From Streptomyces changanensis (GTDB lineage: Bacteria; Actinomycetota; Actinomycetes; Streptomycetales; Streptomycetaceae): 64,000 bases of DNA. A program made the position numbers and the translations under genes. Below, piece after piece: positions 1 to 9,565 of this stretch; position 1 is the first letter of the stretch; each line of letters opens with the position of its first letter. The stretch spans positions 5,890,001-5,954,000 of the forward strand of contig NZ_CP102332.1 in NCBI RefSeq assembly GCF_024600715.1, given 5' to 3'. A model generated the notes under the pieces. That model had not been told where the DNA came from. It was given only the letters and a program-made list of their open reading frames with translations, and made no database searches.

Positions 1-522
1 GAAAACGGTCCGCCATGGTGAGCCGGTGCCCGGGGTGCCGTGCTGCGGATAGCCGAAGCCGACGCCCTGTACGTGGTGCAGTTCGCCGATGATCCTGCCG
101 AGATCGCAGCGCAGCCTGTCACGTTCACACGCAGGGATCGTGCTGCGCGCGGTGTGCCAGTCCCTGCCGTCGAGGTGGGTCATCAAGAGTCGGTCGCCGT
201 CTGCGGACTTCCGGTCGAAGTCCGTGCCCAGTACACGCGGCAGGGGGACGCCTTCCACCGTCGACCCGTGAGCGTAGAACCCTGCTTCAGTGCGCAGCAG
301 ATCACGCTCGTATGTCATCAGCGGTACGGAGGGCGGCGGGGAGATCTTCAGTACCGCAGCGCTCTGCTCGGCCCCCTCGAGAGTGAGCCGGTAGACGTCG
401 TTGAACGTTCCCCCGGTCAGGCGCTCCATGTCCGTGACCCGAGCGCCCGTCCCCAGGTGCCGGGAGACGAGCGCGGCAGCCCCGGCGAGTTCGGGAGTGC
501 TCCGAGTACCGCGGTGCGACAC
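1..522 (-). CDS. phosphotransferase (APH/choline-kinase-like), C-terminus beyond window
   Basis: The N-terminal 174 residues of a phosphotransferase-fold protein are present and the frame runs off the left edge. It starts at GTG 522, preceded by the purine-rich stretch GGAGATGGAGGGA. Visible features are a glycine-containing N-lobe loop (LTGGTFNDVYRL), a conserved lysine in VLKIS, and the APH-type segment LLMTHLDGRDW followed by an IIGELHH helix. This lobe pattern is typical of aminoglycoside phosphotransferase-family small-molecule or sugar kinases; the catalytic HxD region lies outside the window. A perfect LacI-type palindrome lies about 100 bp upstream behind a plausible minus-strand promoter, so I infer that it belongs to the carbohydrate regulon and may phosphorylate a sugar. 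The substrate cannot be told. Confidence 0.75.
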   Translation of the reverse strand, partial: MSHRGTRSTPELAGAAALVSRHLGTGARVTDMERLTGGTFNDVYRLTLEGAEQSAAVLKISPPPSVPLMTYERDLLRTEAGFYAHGSTVEGVPLPRVLGTDFDRKSADGDRLLMTHLDGRDWHTARSTIPACERDRLRCDLGRIIGELHHVQGVGFGYPQHGTPGTGSPWRTVF

Positions 523-622
523 GGTCCCTCCATCTCCGGCCGGGCAGGACCCGGGGCGGCAGCTTTGGTCCGGTCGACGCGTTCTGGTCACGCCGTCGCG
601 AGCCCGATGGCAGCGAGCAGCA

Positions 623-638
623 GGGAGAGCGCTCTCCC
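623..638. promoter_or_regulatory. LacI-family operator, perfect 16-bp palindrome
   Basis: GGGAGAGCGCTCTCCC is a perfect palindrome. The same 14-bp core recurs at 9822, 15866 and 40254. It resembles Streptomyces CebR/BglR-type boxes (TGGGAGCGCTCCCA) with two extra bases per arm. It lies just downstream of a minus-strand promoter candidate. The rest of 523-922 holds no gene that I can support, and this site is about 285 bp from the ATPase start, so its likeliest target is the minus-strand phosphotransferase. Confidence 0.85.
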
Positions 639-648
639 AGCTAGGTGG

Positions 649-677
649 ACGGTACTTGCCTCCCACTGTGCGGTCAA
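649..677 (-). promoter_or_regulatory. candidate promoter of the phosphotransferase gene
   Basis: On the minus strand TTGACC (677-672) is followed after 17 bp by TACCGT (654-649). The palindromic operator then covers the expected start of transcription. The same order, a TTGAC-type -35 and then a GAGAGCGCTCTC operator, is seen upstream of 9863 and 15890. Confidence 0.5.
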
Positions 678-922
678 CACCTCTCCAGGCCGTGCAGACC
701 CCGCTGGAGGAGCTCATACGGTGGGCGCACAAGGGGGATCGGCCCGCTGATTCCTGCGTAGGATCACCGGCCCATCGGTGCGTCGACTCCGGACCCGTCA
801 CGGGTTCGCCTCCGCGATCTTTCGCCAAAGCGTTCCCTCGGGGGGCGTCGTGGGCTAGTTTCTGGCCTCACCCTCCCCCCACACCCCCTCAGCTCACCAT
901 TCCCAATTCCGGGCGGATCGAC

Positions 923-2269
923 ATGAGTCGTACCATCGCGTTGCGTGATGTCAGCAAGAGATACGGGCGGGAGTCCTACGCCGTGGAGCGTGTCTCCCTC
1001 ACCGTCGAGCCGGGGGAGTTCCTGGTCCTGCTGGGGCCTTCGGGATGTGGCAAGTCCACGGTCCTGCGGATGATCGCGGGCCTGGAGGACATCACCGAGG
1101 GCGAGTTGTACCTGGACGGCGAGTACGCCAACCACGTTCCGCCCCGTGAGCGGGACATCGCGATGGTGTTCCAGAGTTTCGCCCTGTACCCGAACATGAC
1201 GAGCCGGGCGAACATCGGCTTCCCGCTGCGGCTGCGGGATCCCGCGACGGACCATGAGCCGCAGATCGAGGCGACCGCGCGCATGCTCGCCATCGAGGAT
1301 CTGCTCGACCGGTACCCGGGGCAGCTCTCCGGCGGCGAACGGCAGCGCGTCGCGATGGGCAGGGCGCTCTCCCGTCATCCCTCCGTCTTCCTGATGGACG
1401 AACCGCTGTCCAGTCTCGACGCGAAACTGCGGGGACACCTGCGGGCCGAGATCGCCCGGCTGACCGAGGAGCTCGGCGTCACCACGGTCTACGTGACGCA
1501 CGACCAGGCCGAGGTCATGTCGCTCGGGCACCGGGTGGCGGTCATGCGGGGCGGGGTCCTGCAACAGGTCAGCTCGCCCCGGGACGCTTACGCGCTGCCG
1601 TCGAACGTGTTCGTCGCCGCGTTCATCGGGACGCCCCGGATCAGTCTGCTGGAGGCCGTCGTGCACGCGCCGCTCGACGCGGGCATGTCGCTCGACCTCG
1701 GCGGGCAGCGGCTCGCCCTGCCCGAGCCCCTCAGCATCGACCATCAACTGCTCCGCATCCAGCAGGGCCGCCCGGTCGTCGTGGGCCTGCGCTCAGAGAC
1801 GGTTCGGATCGCACCGCCGAGCCAGGCGCGGCCGGGAGAAGTGGCGATGAGGGGCATCGTCGAGCACGTGGAGTACCAGGGGCACGAAGCGCTGGTGCAC
1901 GTGAACACCGGGTCGCGTCCCGCGGTGGTGGCCGACCTGGAGTCGGCCCGGCCCCCGGCCGCCCCCGGGCACCGCCGCAGACCCCACGGAAACAGCCTCG
2001 GTCCGCTCGGCAGGCGCGTGATGGGCAGGCTGTCCGGGGCGGTGGCCACCCTGGAACCGCCGCAGTCGTCCTCCGCGGGTGACGCGGGCGTCGATCCCGA
2101 TCGGCGTGGGGTACGCAGCGATCTCGTCGTGCGTACGGGGCCTCAGGTGCGCGTGCGCGCGGGAGCCCAGGTCCCCCTGCTGGTCGACCTGGCGCAGCTC
2201 TACGTGTTCGATCACGCCGGCCGGAGGATCTGCCCGGCGCCCGACGGGCTTCCCGATCTGGAGGAGTGA
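923..2269 (+). CDS. ABC transporter ATP-binding protein, MalK/MsiK (UgpC) type
   Basis: This 448-residue cytoplasmic ATPase energises a carbohydrate importer. Walker A is GPSGCGKST (residues 38-46), followed by a Q-loop, the signature LSGGERQRVAMGRAL, Walker B VFLMDEPLSSLD and the switch histidine in YVTHDQAEVM. A TOBE/MalK regulatory region follows and ends in the MsiK-like FDHAGRRICPAPDG. The start ATG 923 fits the family N-terminus (MSRTIALRDVSK); longer in-frame starts upstream give non-family sequence. The protein is longer than the usual 370-380 residues because of a proline/arginine-rich insert around residues 340-400. It converges on the ROK gene. Neither importer operon in the window has an ATPase, so this one may serve both; MsiK-type ATPases are known to be shared. 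Confidence 0.9.
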   Translation: MSRTIALRDVSKRYGRESYAVERVSLTVEPGEFLVLLGPSGCGKSTVLRMIAGLEDITEGELYLDGEYANHVPPRERDIAMVFQSFALYPNMTSRANIGFPLRLRDPATDHEPQIEATARMLAIEDLLDRYPGQLSGGERQRVAMGRALSRHPSVFLMDEPLSSLDAKLRGHLRAEIARLTEELGVTTVYVTHDQAEVMSLGHRVAVMRGGVLQQVSSPRDAYALPSNVFVAAFIGTPRISLLEAVVHAPLDAGMSLDLGGQRLALPEPLSIDHQLLRIQQGRPVVVGLRSETVRIAPPSQARPGEVAMRGIVEHVEYQGHEALVHVNTGSRPAVVADLESARPPAAPGHRRRPHGNSLGPLGRRVMGRLSGAVATLEPPQSSSAGDAGVDPDRRGVRSDLVVRTGPQVRVRAGAQVPLLVDLAQLYVFDHAGRRICPAPDGLPDLEE

Positions 2270-2291
2270 TCTCCTCGCCCCGCTCTGTCGG

Positions 2292-3650
2292 TCACTGCGC
2301 CGCGCGTTGTCGCAGCGTTCTCTGCCATGCCGGGAGCGGTTCCTCGGCTTCGATCCTTCTCTGTTGGCCGCCGCGTGCGAAGAAGTCGGCGAGAGGAAGG
2401 GTTCCCGCCCCGACGGTGACGGCGTCCGGACCGAAGGTGCCCAGGTCGATGCGGACGTGCGCGGCGGGGTGGGCCAGGGCGTACGAGGTGGCGTAGGTCC
2501 GTACCGACTGGAGGAAGCGGGGGCCGAGTTGGAGGCCTGCCCAGCCGCCGACGAGGATGCGTTCGGGCTGGAAGAGGTTGATGAGGTCGGCGAAGCCGGC
2601 CCCGAGGTACTCGGCGGTCTCCTCCAGGACGGCCAGAGCCGTCATGTCGGGGTCGGGCGAGCTGCCGTCGGGGCCGGGGGAGGGATAGGCGGCGGCGAGC
2701 AACGCGGTGAGAGCCGTCTCCTCGTCCGCGTCGGCGGGCAGGCGTCCGCCCGCCTCCGCCCAGCGTTCCAGGAGCGCCTCCGATCCGGCGTAGGCCTCGA
2801 GGCAGCCCTGGGCGCCGCACCGACAGCGGCGTCCCCGGACCCGTACGGTCATGTGCCCCCATTCCACGGCACGGCCGGTCGGCATGTCGTCGGTGACCAC
2901 GCAGGCGCCGACGCCGGAGCCGAACAGGACGACGACGGCGCTCTGCGCGCCGCGGCCGGCTCCGAACCACATCTCGGCCTGGCCGAGCGTCTTGGCTCCG
3001 TTGTCGATGTAGTACGGGACGGCCGGTGGCAGCAGGCGGGCGTCGCGCAACAGCCGTTCCAGTGGCACGGCGTCCCAGCCGATGGTCTGTCCGTGCACGA
3101 CGGCGCCGTCCTCGGGTGTGCGGGCGACGATGCCGGGAACGCCGATGCCGACGCCGAGCAGGCGCTCCGGCGGGATGCCGGCCGTGTCGAGGACCTCGGT
3201 GATGCCTTCGCGGAGGTGTCCGACGACGATGTCGACGTCGTATCGGTCGATGCGGCGCGGCCCTCCCGGTCTGAGAGGTTTCTCTGCGCGTGCCAGTTCG
3301 GTGAGAGCGAGGTCGAAGAGTTCCACCCGTACCCGCGTCTCGCCCACGTCCACGCCGATCACGTATCCGCTGTGGGGGCTGATGCGCAGCAGTGTCCGTG
3401 GACGCCCGCCTTTGGAGTCGACGCTGCCTGCCTCCTCCACCAGGCCTTCGGCGATCAGATCCGACACCACGTTGCTGACGGATCCGGAGCTCAGTCCCGT
3501 GACGGGGCCCAGCGAGAAGCGGCTCAAAGGCCCATCGAGATACAACCGTTGCAATACGGCTGTCCGGCTCTCTCGTCGCAGGTCACGTACCGTTCGGCCG
3601 CTGCGTGCTCGCACTGTGCTCCCTGTCCTTGTGGTCTCTGGTCGCAACAT
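2292..3650 (-). CDS. ROK-family transcriptional repressor
   Basis: This 452-residue protein has an N-terminal winged helix (residues about 25-85, RFSLGPVTGLSSGSVSNVV) and a ROK sugar-kinase-like domain. The domain includes the DVGETRVRV phosphate-binding strand, a GVGIGVPGIV motif and the ROK zinc site CRCGAQGCLE. ROK repressors bind a sugar or sugar phosphate and release DNA. The gene is divergent from the importer operon beginning at 3795, with about 145 bp between them, which makes that operon its probable target together with autoregulation. The C-terminus converges on the ATPase gene with a 22-bp gap. Confidence 0.92.
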   Translation of the reverse strand: MLRPETTRTGSTVRARSGRTVRDLRRESRTAVLQRLYLDGPLSRFSLGPVTGLSSGSVSNVVSDLIAEGLVEEAGSVDSKGGRPRTLLRISPHSGYVIGVDVGETRVRVELFDLALTELARAEKPLRPGGPRRIDRYDVDIVVGHLREGITEVLDTAGIPPERLLGVGIGVPGIVARTPEDGAVVHGQTIGWDAVPLERLLRDARLLPPAVPYYIDNGAKTLGQAEMWFGAGRGAQSAVVVLFGSGVGACVVTDDMPTGRAVEWGHMTVRVRGRRCRCGAQGCLEAYAGSEALLERWAEAGGRLPADADEETALTALLAAAYPSPGPDGSSPDPDMTALAVLEETAEYLGAGFADLINLFQPERILVGGWAGLQLGPRFLQSVRTYATSYALAHPAAHVRIDLGTFGPDAVTVGAGTLPLADFFARGGQQRRIEAEEPLPAWQRTLRQRAAQ

Positions 3651-3666
3651 ACCCCGGTGACCGCTC

Positions 3667-3696
3667 TTGACGAGCCCTTCGTTTGGAGTTTAACTC
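3667..3696 (+). promoter_or_regulatory. candidate promoter and operator of the first importer operon
   Basis: TTGACG (3667-3672), a 17-bp spacer and TTAACT (3690-3695) make a good sigma-70-type promoter facing the binding-protein gene. The 11-bp palindrome GAGTTTAACTC (3686-3696) sits on the -10 box, where a repressor would block initiation. The divergent ROK protein is the obvious candidate to bind it. The surrounding AT-rich patch is unusual for this DNA. Confidence 0.5.
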
Positions 3697-3794
3697 ACAT
3701 CCTAAATTAAGCCGTGGGGTTGCTGGGGTGGCTGCGGAGCGCCGCCCCCTCCCGTAGCCGGCTTCCCGCTCCTTCCTGAAAGGCCTCTGGAGCC

Positions 3795-5108
3795 ATGCGC
3801 AGAGTCAGAGCCGCAGCCGTCGGCGCCGTCACCCTCTCTCTCGTCCTCTCCGCCGCCGCGTGCGGCGGCGGGTCCAACGGCGGCGGCTCCAACGAGCAGC
3901 CCAAGACGCTCACCTACTGGGCGTCCAACCAGGGTGCGAGCATCGAGGTCGACAAGAAGGTCCTGCAGCCCGAGCTCGACAAGTTCGAGAAGGAGACGGG
4001 CATCAAGGTGAAGCTGGAGGTCGTGCCCTGGGGCGACCTGCTCAACCGGATCCTCACCGCGACCACGTCGGGTCAGGGCCCCGACGTCCTCAACATCGGC
4101 AACACGTGGAGTGCCTCGTTGCAGTCCACCGGGGCGCTGCTGCCGTGGGACGCGAAGAACTTCGAGGCCATCGGCGGCAAGGACCGCTTCATCGACTCCG
4201 CTCTCGGCTCCACCGGCGTTCAGGCGCAGGACCCCGCCGCCGTCCCGCTCTACTCCATGACCTACGCGCTCTACTACAACAAGAAGATGTTCAAGGACGC
4301 CGGCATCACCAAGCCGCCGACCACCTGGGACGAGCTGATCGCCACCGGCAAGAAGCTGACGAAGGGCGACAAGGCCGCCATCGGCGTCGAGGGCTCCAAC
4401 CTCTCCAACAACATCCACCAGGTCTTCGTCCTCGGCAAGCAGCACGGCGCCGACTTCTTCTCCCCCGACGGCAAGGCCGACTTCACCTCCGACGGAGCCG
4501 TCGCCGCCGTCAAGCAGTACGTCGACCTCATGGCCGCGCACAAGATCGTCGCCCCCGGCAACGCTGAATACGCCCAGAACCAGTCCCTCAGCGACTTCGC
4601 CAAGAACAAGACCGCGATGGTCCTGTGGCAGACCGCGTCCGCCACGTTCAAGGCGCAGGGCATGAACGAGGACGAGTGGGGTGTGGCTCCCGCCCCGGTC
4701 CCCTCCGGCAAGCCCGGGACGGGCAAGCAGACCAACTCGATGGTCGCCGGCATCAACATGGCCGTCTTCAAGAACACGAAGAACATGGACGGAGCGCTGA
4801 AGTTCGTGAAGTTCATGACCAGCGACGAGGAGCAGGTCGTCCTCAACAAGGCCTACGGGTCGATCCCGCCGGTCAAGACCGCCCAGCAGGACCCCACGTT
4901 CAGCGGCCCCGCCCTGACGGTCCTTCGTGAAACCCTCTCCACCAGCGCCACCGCCCTGCCGCAGGTCCCCGAGGAGTCGCAGTTCGAGACGGTCGTCGGA
5001 ACCGCGGTCAAGGAGCTGTTCGCCGACGCGGCTGCGGGCCGGCCGGTCACCACGGAGTCCGTGCGGGCCAAGCTCGAAAAGGCCCAGCAGCAGATGCCCA
5101 AGAAGTAG
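3795..5108 (+). CDS. sugar ABC transporter substrate-binding lipoprotein
   Basis: This 437-residue extracellular solute-binding protein (family 1, MalE/CebE-like) captures an oligosaccharide. It has a positively charged N-terminus, a hydrophobic stretch and the lipobox LSAAAC with the lipidated Cys at residue 23, then a Gly/Ser/Asn linker and the mature domain starting TLTYWASNQGA. It is first in an operon with two permeases and a GH1 beta-glucosidase, so its ligand is probably a beta-linked gluco-oligosaccharide. The exact ligand (cello-, laminari- or gentio-oligosaccharide) is not readable from the sequence. Regulation by the divergent ROK protein is inferred. Confidence 0.93.
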   Translation: MRRVRAAAVGAVTLSLVLSAAACGGGSNGGGSNEQPKTLTYWASNQGASIEVDKKVLQPELDKFEKETGIKVKLEVVPWGDLLNRILTATTSGQGPDVLNIGNTWSASLQSTGALLPWDAKNFEAIGGKDRFIDSALGSTGVQAQDPAAVPLYSMTYALYYNKKMFKDAGITKPPTTWDELIATGKKLTKGDKAAIGVEGSNLSNNIHQVFVLGKQHGADFFSPDGKADFTSDGAVAAVKQYVDLMAAHKIVAPGNAEYAQNQSLSDFAKNKTAMVLWQTASATFKAQGMNEDEWGVAPAPVPSGKPGTGKQTNSMVAGINMAVFKNTKNMDGALKFVKFMTSDEEQVVLNKAYGSIPPVKTAQQDPTFSGPALTVLRETLSTSATALPQVPEESQFETVVGTAVKELFADAAAGRPVTTESVRAKLEKAQQQMPKK

Positions 5109-5119
5109 GCCGCCCCACC

Positions 5120-6112
5120 ATGACCGAAACCGTCATCACTCCTCCGAGTGAGCGGACCGCGCGCAAGGCCGCACCCGGAGAGGCTCCCGCACCTCGCCGC
5201 TCCGGGCGCCGCCGCATCGCACTGCCGTACCTCCTGCTCCTGCCCGCCCTGCTCCTCGAACTCCTCGTCCACCTCGTCCCGATGCTCATGGGCATCACCA
5301 TGAGCTTCCGCGAGCTCACCCAGTTCTATATCCGGAACTGGTCGGAGGCGCCGTGGTCGGGTCTGGACAACTTCAGCGTCGCGATCGACTTCGACGCCCC
5401 CGTCGGACAGGCGCTCCTGAAGTCCTTCCTGACGACCTGCCTGTTCACCGTGCTGTCCGTGGGGCTGTGCTGGCTCCTCGGCACGTCCGCCGCGATCTTC
5501 CTTCAGGAGAACTTCCGCGGCCGGGGCTTCCTGCGGACCCTGTTCCTCGTCCCGTACGCCCTGCCCGTCTACGCCGCCGTCATCACCTGGGCGTTCATGT
5601 TCCAGCGCGACAACGGCATCATCAACCACGTCCTCCACGACCAGCTCGGCATCGGCGACAGCCCCGCCTTCTGGCTCATCGGCGACAACAGCTTCTGGGC
5701 CCTGCTGATCGTCTCCGTGTGGAAGGGCTGGCCCTTCGCCTTCCTCACCGTCATGGCGGGACTGCAGAACATCCCCCGGGACATGTACGAGGCCGCCGCA
5801 CTCGACGGCGCCGGCGTGTGGAAGCAGATCCGGCACATCACCCTGCCGTCCCTGCGCTCCGTCAACCAGGTCCTCGTGCTCGTCCTCTTCCTCTGGACGT
5901 TCAACGACTTCAACACGCCGTTCGTGCTCTTCGGCAAGGCGGCACCCGAAGCCGCCGACCTGATCTCCCTCCACATCTACCAGTCGTCCTTCCAGACGTG
6001 GAACTTCGGCACCGGCTCGGCCATGTCCGTGCTGCTCCTGCTCTTCCTCCTCCTCGTCACGGGCGTCTACCTCCTGCTCACCACCCGCGGAAGGAAGACC
6101 TCCGATGCCTAG
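5120..6112 (+). CDS. sugar ABC transporter permease (MalF-like)
   Basis: This 330-residue inner-membrane permease has six or more predicted membrane spans, the first around residues 32-55. The cytoplasmic EAA loop for docking the ATPase is visible as YEAAALDGAGVWKQIRHITLPSL (around residue 225). It starts 12 bp after the binding-protein gene and overlaps the next permease start by 8 bp, so the three are a translationally linked unit. MalF-type permeases form the pore with a MalG-type partner. Confidence 0.93.
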   Translation: MTETVITPPSERTARKAAPGEAPAPRRSGRRRIALPYLLLLPALLLELLVHLVPMLMGITMSFRELTQFYIRNWSEAPWSGLDNFSVAIDFDAPVGQALLKSFLTTCLFTVLSVGLCWLLGTSAAIFLQENFRGRGFLRTLFLVPYALPVYAAVITWAFMFQRDNGIINHVLHDQLGIGDSPAFWLIGDNSFWALLIVSVWKGWPFAFLTVMAGLQNIPRDMYEAAALDGAGVWKQIRHITLPSLRSVNQVLVLVLFLWTFNDFNTPFVLFGKAAPEAADLISLHIYQSSFQTWNFGTGSAMSVLLLLFLLLVTGVYLLLTTRGRKTSDA

Positions 6113-6980
6113 GCACGCCCAGCCGGTTCCGCGCTCCCCCATGGCCGCGCCCCGCTCGTTCCTCTGGACCCGGCGGATCTTCCTCACCCTGCTCACCGCC
6201 TTCGTGGTGTTGCCGGTGTACGTGATGATCTCCAGCTCCCTCAAACCGCTCGAGGACGTCTCGGGGAAGTTCGAGTGGATCCCCTCCGGGCTCACGCTCC
6301 GCCCGTACGTCGACATCTGGGAGACCGTCCCGCTCGCCGACTACTTCGTGAACTCGATCGTCGTCGCGGGCGCGGCCACGGTGTTCTCGGTGATCGTCGC
6401 GATCTTCGCCGCGTACGCCGTCAGCCGCTACTCCTTCCGCGGCAAGCGGGCCTTCACCGTCACCGTGCTGTCGACGCAGATGTTCCCCGGCATCCTCTTC
6501 CTGCTGCCGCTCTTCCTCATCTACGTCAACATCGGCAACGCCACTGGCATCGCCCTGTTCGGCTCCCGGGAAGGCCTGATCCTCACCTATCTGACCTTCT
6601 CGCTGCCGTTCTCCATCTGGATGCTGACCGGCTACTTCGACTCGATCCCGCGCGAGCTGGACGAGGCGGCGAAGGTCGACGGCTGCGGGCCGATCAAGGC
6701 GCTGTTCCGGGTGATCATCCCGGCCGCGACGCCCGGCATCGTCGCCGTCGCGATCTACGCCTTCATGACGGCCTGGGGCGAGGTCCTCTTCGCCTCCGTC
6801 ATGACCAACGACACCACGCGCACCCTCGCCGTCGGGCTCCAGGGGTACGCCACCCAGAACGACGTCTACTGGAACCAGGTGATGGCCGCCTCCCTCGTGG
6901 TGAGCGTCCCCGTCGTCGTCGGCTTCCTGCTCCTCCAGCGCTACCTCGTCGCCGGGCTGACCGCCGGCGCCGTCAAGTAA
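6105..6980 (+). CDS. sugar ABC transporter permease (MalG-like)
   Basis: This 291-residue permease has about six membrane spans and the EAA motif [20 protein letters not shown] (around residues 185-205). The C-terminal [13 protein letters not shown] is typical of MalG-type subunits. Its ATG lies inside the end of the upstream permease gene, which suggests translational coupling. It pairs with the 5120-6112 product to form the transmembrane channel of the first importer. Confidence 0.93.
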   Translation: MPRHAQPVPRSPMAAPRSFLWTRRIFLTLLTAFVVLPVYVMISSSLKPLEDVSGKFEWIPSGLTLRPYVDIWETVPLADYFVNSIVVAGAATVFSVIVAIFAAYAVSRYSFRGKRAFTVTVLSTQMFPGILFLLPLFLIYVNIGNATGIALFGSREGLILTYLTFSLPFSIWMLTGYFDSIPRELDEAAKVDGCGPIKALFRVIIPAATPGIVAVAIYAFMTAWGEVLFASVMTNDTTRTLAVGLQGYATQNDVYWNQVMAASLVVSVPVVVGFLLLQRYLVAGLTAGAVK

Positions 6981-7011
6981 CTTTCTGCATCTGATCTCCG
7001 AGAGGTTCTCC

Positions 7012-8367
7012 GTGTCCGACTCCATAGACCTCGGCGCCTTCCCCCGTGACTTCGCCTGGGGCACCGCCACGTCCGCCTACCAGATCGAGGGTGCTGTCAC
7101 GGAGGACGGTCGAGGCCCCTCCATCTGGGACACGTTCTCCCATACGCCGGGCAAGATCGACAACGATGACCACGGCGACGAGGCCTGCGACCACTACCAC
7201 CGCTGGCCCGAGGACGTCTCGCTCATGCAGCGGCTCGGCGTCGACACCTACCGCCTGTCCATCGCCTGGCCGCGCGTCATCCCCGACGGCAGCGGAGCGG
7301 TCAACGCCGCCGGCCTCGATTTCTACGACCGGCTCATCGACGCCCTGATCGCCGCCGGGATCACGCCGTCGGTCACGCTCTACCACTGGGACCTGCCCCA
7401 GGCACTGCAGGACCGCGGCGGCTGGACCGTGCGGGAGACCGCCGAGCACTTCGCGGCCTACGCCTCCGTCGTCGCGGAACGCCTCGGGGACCGGGTCACC
7501 CAGTGGGCCACCCTCAACGAGCCGCTCTGCTCGGGCTGGATCGGTCACCTGGAAGGCCGGATGGCCCCCGGGCTCACCGACCTGACCGCCGCCGTCCAGG
7601 CCTCCTACCACCTCCTGCTCGGTCACGGTCTGGCCACCCGGGCCATCCGCGCCGCCTGCCCCGGCGCGCAGGTCGGCATCGTCACCAACCACAGCACCGT
7701 GACGGCGGCCTCCGACGACCCCGCGGACATCGCGGCGGCACTCCGCATGGACGGCCACACCAACCGCTGGTGGCTCGACCCGGTGTACGGCCGCGGCTTC
7801 CCCGCCGACATGCGCGAGCTGTACGGCGTGGAGCTGCCCGAACGGGCGGGCGACGCGGAGATCATCGCCGCACCGCTCGACTGGCACGGCCTCAACTACT
7901 ACTTCCCGGTCACCGTCACCGGCGACCCGGCAGGGCCCGTCCCGTACGCCCGCGAGGTACGCCTGCCCGACGTGCCCCGCACGGGCATGGACTGGCAGAT
8001 CGACGGGAGCGGCCTCGAGGCCCTCCTGCTGCGCCTCACCGAGGACTACGGCATCCAGAAGCTGTACGTCACCGAGAACGGCTCCGCCTTCCCCGACACG
8101 GTCGCCCCCGACGGCGAGGTCCACGACCCCGAGCGGACCGCCTACTTCGAGGAGCACCTGGAGGCCTGCGCCCGAGCCATCCGCAAGGGCGCCCCGCTCG
8201 CCGGCTACTACGCCTGGTCGCTGCTCGACAACTTCGAGTGGGCCTACGGCTACGACAAGCGCTTCGGGCTCGTCCACGTCGACTACGCCACCCAGAAGCG
8301 GACCGTGAAGACGAGCGGTCGGCGCTACGCGGAGATCATCCGCAGCCACCGTCAGATCCACGCATAA
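7012..8367 (+). CDS. GH1 beta-glucosidase, cytoplasmic
   Basis: This 451-residue family 1 glycoside hydrolase releases glucose from the non-reducing end of imported beta-gluco-oligosaccharides. The N-terminal signature [18 protein letters not shown], the acid/base motif TLNEP (Glu170) and the nucleophile motif YVTENG (Glu355) are all intact, and the length is normal for the family. There is no signal peptide, so it acts inside the cell. It starts at GTG 7012, 31 bp after the MalG-like gene, and closes the first importer operon. GH1 specificity within beta-glucosides cannot be read reliably. Confidence 0.93.
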   Translation: MSDSIDLGAFPRDFAWGTATSAYQIEGAVTEDGRGPSIWDTFSHTPGKIDNDDHGDEACDHYHRWPEDVSLMQRLGVDTYRLSIAWPRVIPDGSGAVNAAGLDFYDRLIDALIAAGITPSVTLYHWDLPQALQDRGGWTVRETAEHFAAYASVVAERLGDRVTQWATLNEPLCSGWIGHLEGRMAPGLTDLTAAVQASYHLLLGHGLATRAIRAACPGAQVGIVTNHSTVTAASDDPADIAAALRMDGHTNRWWLDPVYGRGFPADMRELYGVELPERAGDAEIIAAPLDWHGLNYYFPVTVTGDPAGPVPYAREVRLPDVPRTGMDWQIDGSGLEALLLRLTEDYGIQKLYVTENGSAFPDTVAPDGEVHDPERTAYFEEHLEACARAIRKGAPLAGYYAWSLLDNFEWAYGYDKRFGLVHVDYATQKRTVKTSGRRYAEIIRSHRQIHA

Positions 8368-8449
8368 CGGGGGCCTCGTAGCCGAGTAACCCCGGTGACC
8401 AGGACCGCTCGTGCGCAGTAGCAGGAAGCAGACGTCCTTCCGGGCGCTC

Positions 8450-8491
8450 CGGCTCCGGCCCGTCCGCCACCAGGCCGACGGGCCGGAGCCG
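8450..8491. terminator. bidirectional hairpin between GH1 and lacI-type gene
   Basis: CGGCTCCGGCCCGTC (8450-8464) pairs perfectly with GACGGGCCGGAGCCG (8477-8491) over a 12-nt loop. It lies between two convergent genes and can serve both. Confidence 0.75.
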
Positions 8492-8545
8492 TACCCGGGC
8501 ACACGGCACGGCCCATCGTGTCAGGCGTACGTCGTCCGCGGCGGC

Positions 8546-9565
8546 TCAGGCCGACTCGCGCACCACGAGCTCGGCGTCGAAAAGCACCGATACGGGCTCG
8601 GTGTGCATCCCTTGGATGTGCTCCGAGAGAAGTCGAGCCATCGCGCCGGCCATCTTCTCCACCGGCTGGCGCACCGTGGTCAGAGGAGGGCGGCACGTCA
8701 CCGCCACGCTCGAGTCGTCGAAGCCGATGACAGCCACATCCTGTGGGATCCGCTTGCCCCGCTCACGCAGGAACTGGCACGCCCCCTGAGCCATCAGATC
8801 GTTCGCGGCGAACACGCCGTCGACGTCCGGATGGTCACTCAACAGTTCCGCCATGGCCGCCGCACCACTGGCGACCGTGAAGTTGCCTTCCACCACCGGA
8901 ACGTCGACCACCCCGGCGGAGGCCAGCGCCACGCGGAAGCCGTCGAGACGGTCACGGGCCGCGGAGATCGACTGGGGGGCCGAGATCGTCGCGATCCGTC
9001 GGCACCCCCTGGCCAGAAGATGCTCGGCTGCCAGCCGGGCTCCTTCGGCGTGCGAGAGGTCGACATGGCTGACGGTGTGCGGATGTTCGGGGCGGGCGAA
9101 GAGCACCACGGGAATCCGGGCGGCGGTCAGCATCTCCGGCAAGGGGTCGGCGGCCTGGATGGACACGACCAGCGCACCATCCGCAGTGCCCTGGCTCAGA
9201 TAGTCGACGACCTGTTCCCTGGCGGCATCGGACTCGGCGACCAGGAGTACCGGATGCATCGCATGCGACCGCAGATACCCGACCACGCCGCTGACCACCC
9301 GGCCGAAGAACGGGTCGGCGAAGACGCGCGAGGCGAAGGCGTCACCCGCCCCGGAGATGATCAGCGCGACCGTCTCCGTCCGCTGGGTGACGAGCGACCT
9401 GGCAGCGCGGTTGGGCCTGTATCCCGTCTGCTCGATCGCGTGGCGGACGAGCTCCTGGATGTCGGGGTCCACATTGCGGATCCCGTTCACGACCCGAGAC
9501 ACCGTCGCCCGCGACACTCCCGCCTGCCGTGCGACATCCTCCAGCGTCGGGCCCTTTCTACTCAT
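8546..9565 (-). CDS. LacI-family transcriptional repressor
   Basis: This 339-residue regulator has the LacI helix-turn-helix and hinge at its N-terminus (TLEDVARQAGVSRATVSRVV, residues about 7-26), then a periplasmic-binding-protein-like sugar-sensing domain. I chose ATG 9565 because the family N-terminus begins there; longer starts add Arg/Pro-rich sequence unlike the family. It is divergent from the secreted GH55-like gene, whose promoter carries a perfect GGAGAGCGCTCTCC palindrome. LacI proteins of this class bind such GC-centred palindromes and are released by oligosaccharides, so this is the probable regulator of the four palindromes in the window. That link is inferred. Confidence 0.93.
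   Translation of the reverse strand: MSRKGPTLEDVARQAGVSRATVSRVVNGIRNVDPDIQELVRHAIEQTGYRPNRAARSLVTQRTETVALIISGAGDAFASRVFADPFFGRVVSGVVGYLRSHAMHPVLLVAESDAAREQVVDYLSQGTADGALVVSIQAADPLPEMLTAARIPVVLFARPEHPHTVSHVDLSHAEGARLAAEHLLARGCRRIATISAPQSISAARDRLDGFRVALASAGVVDVPVVEGNFTVASGAAAMAELLSDHPDVDGVFAANDLMAQGACQFLRERGKRIPQDVAVIGFDDSSVAVTCRPPLTTVRQPVEKMAGAMARLLSEHIQGMHTEPVSVLFDAELVVRESA

Noticed and set aside
4853..6316. Long minus-strand open frame opposite the permease gene
   Set aside because: It is antisense to well-supported transporter genes and has the Asp/Glu/Gly-rich composition of a shadow frame in GC-rich DNA.
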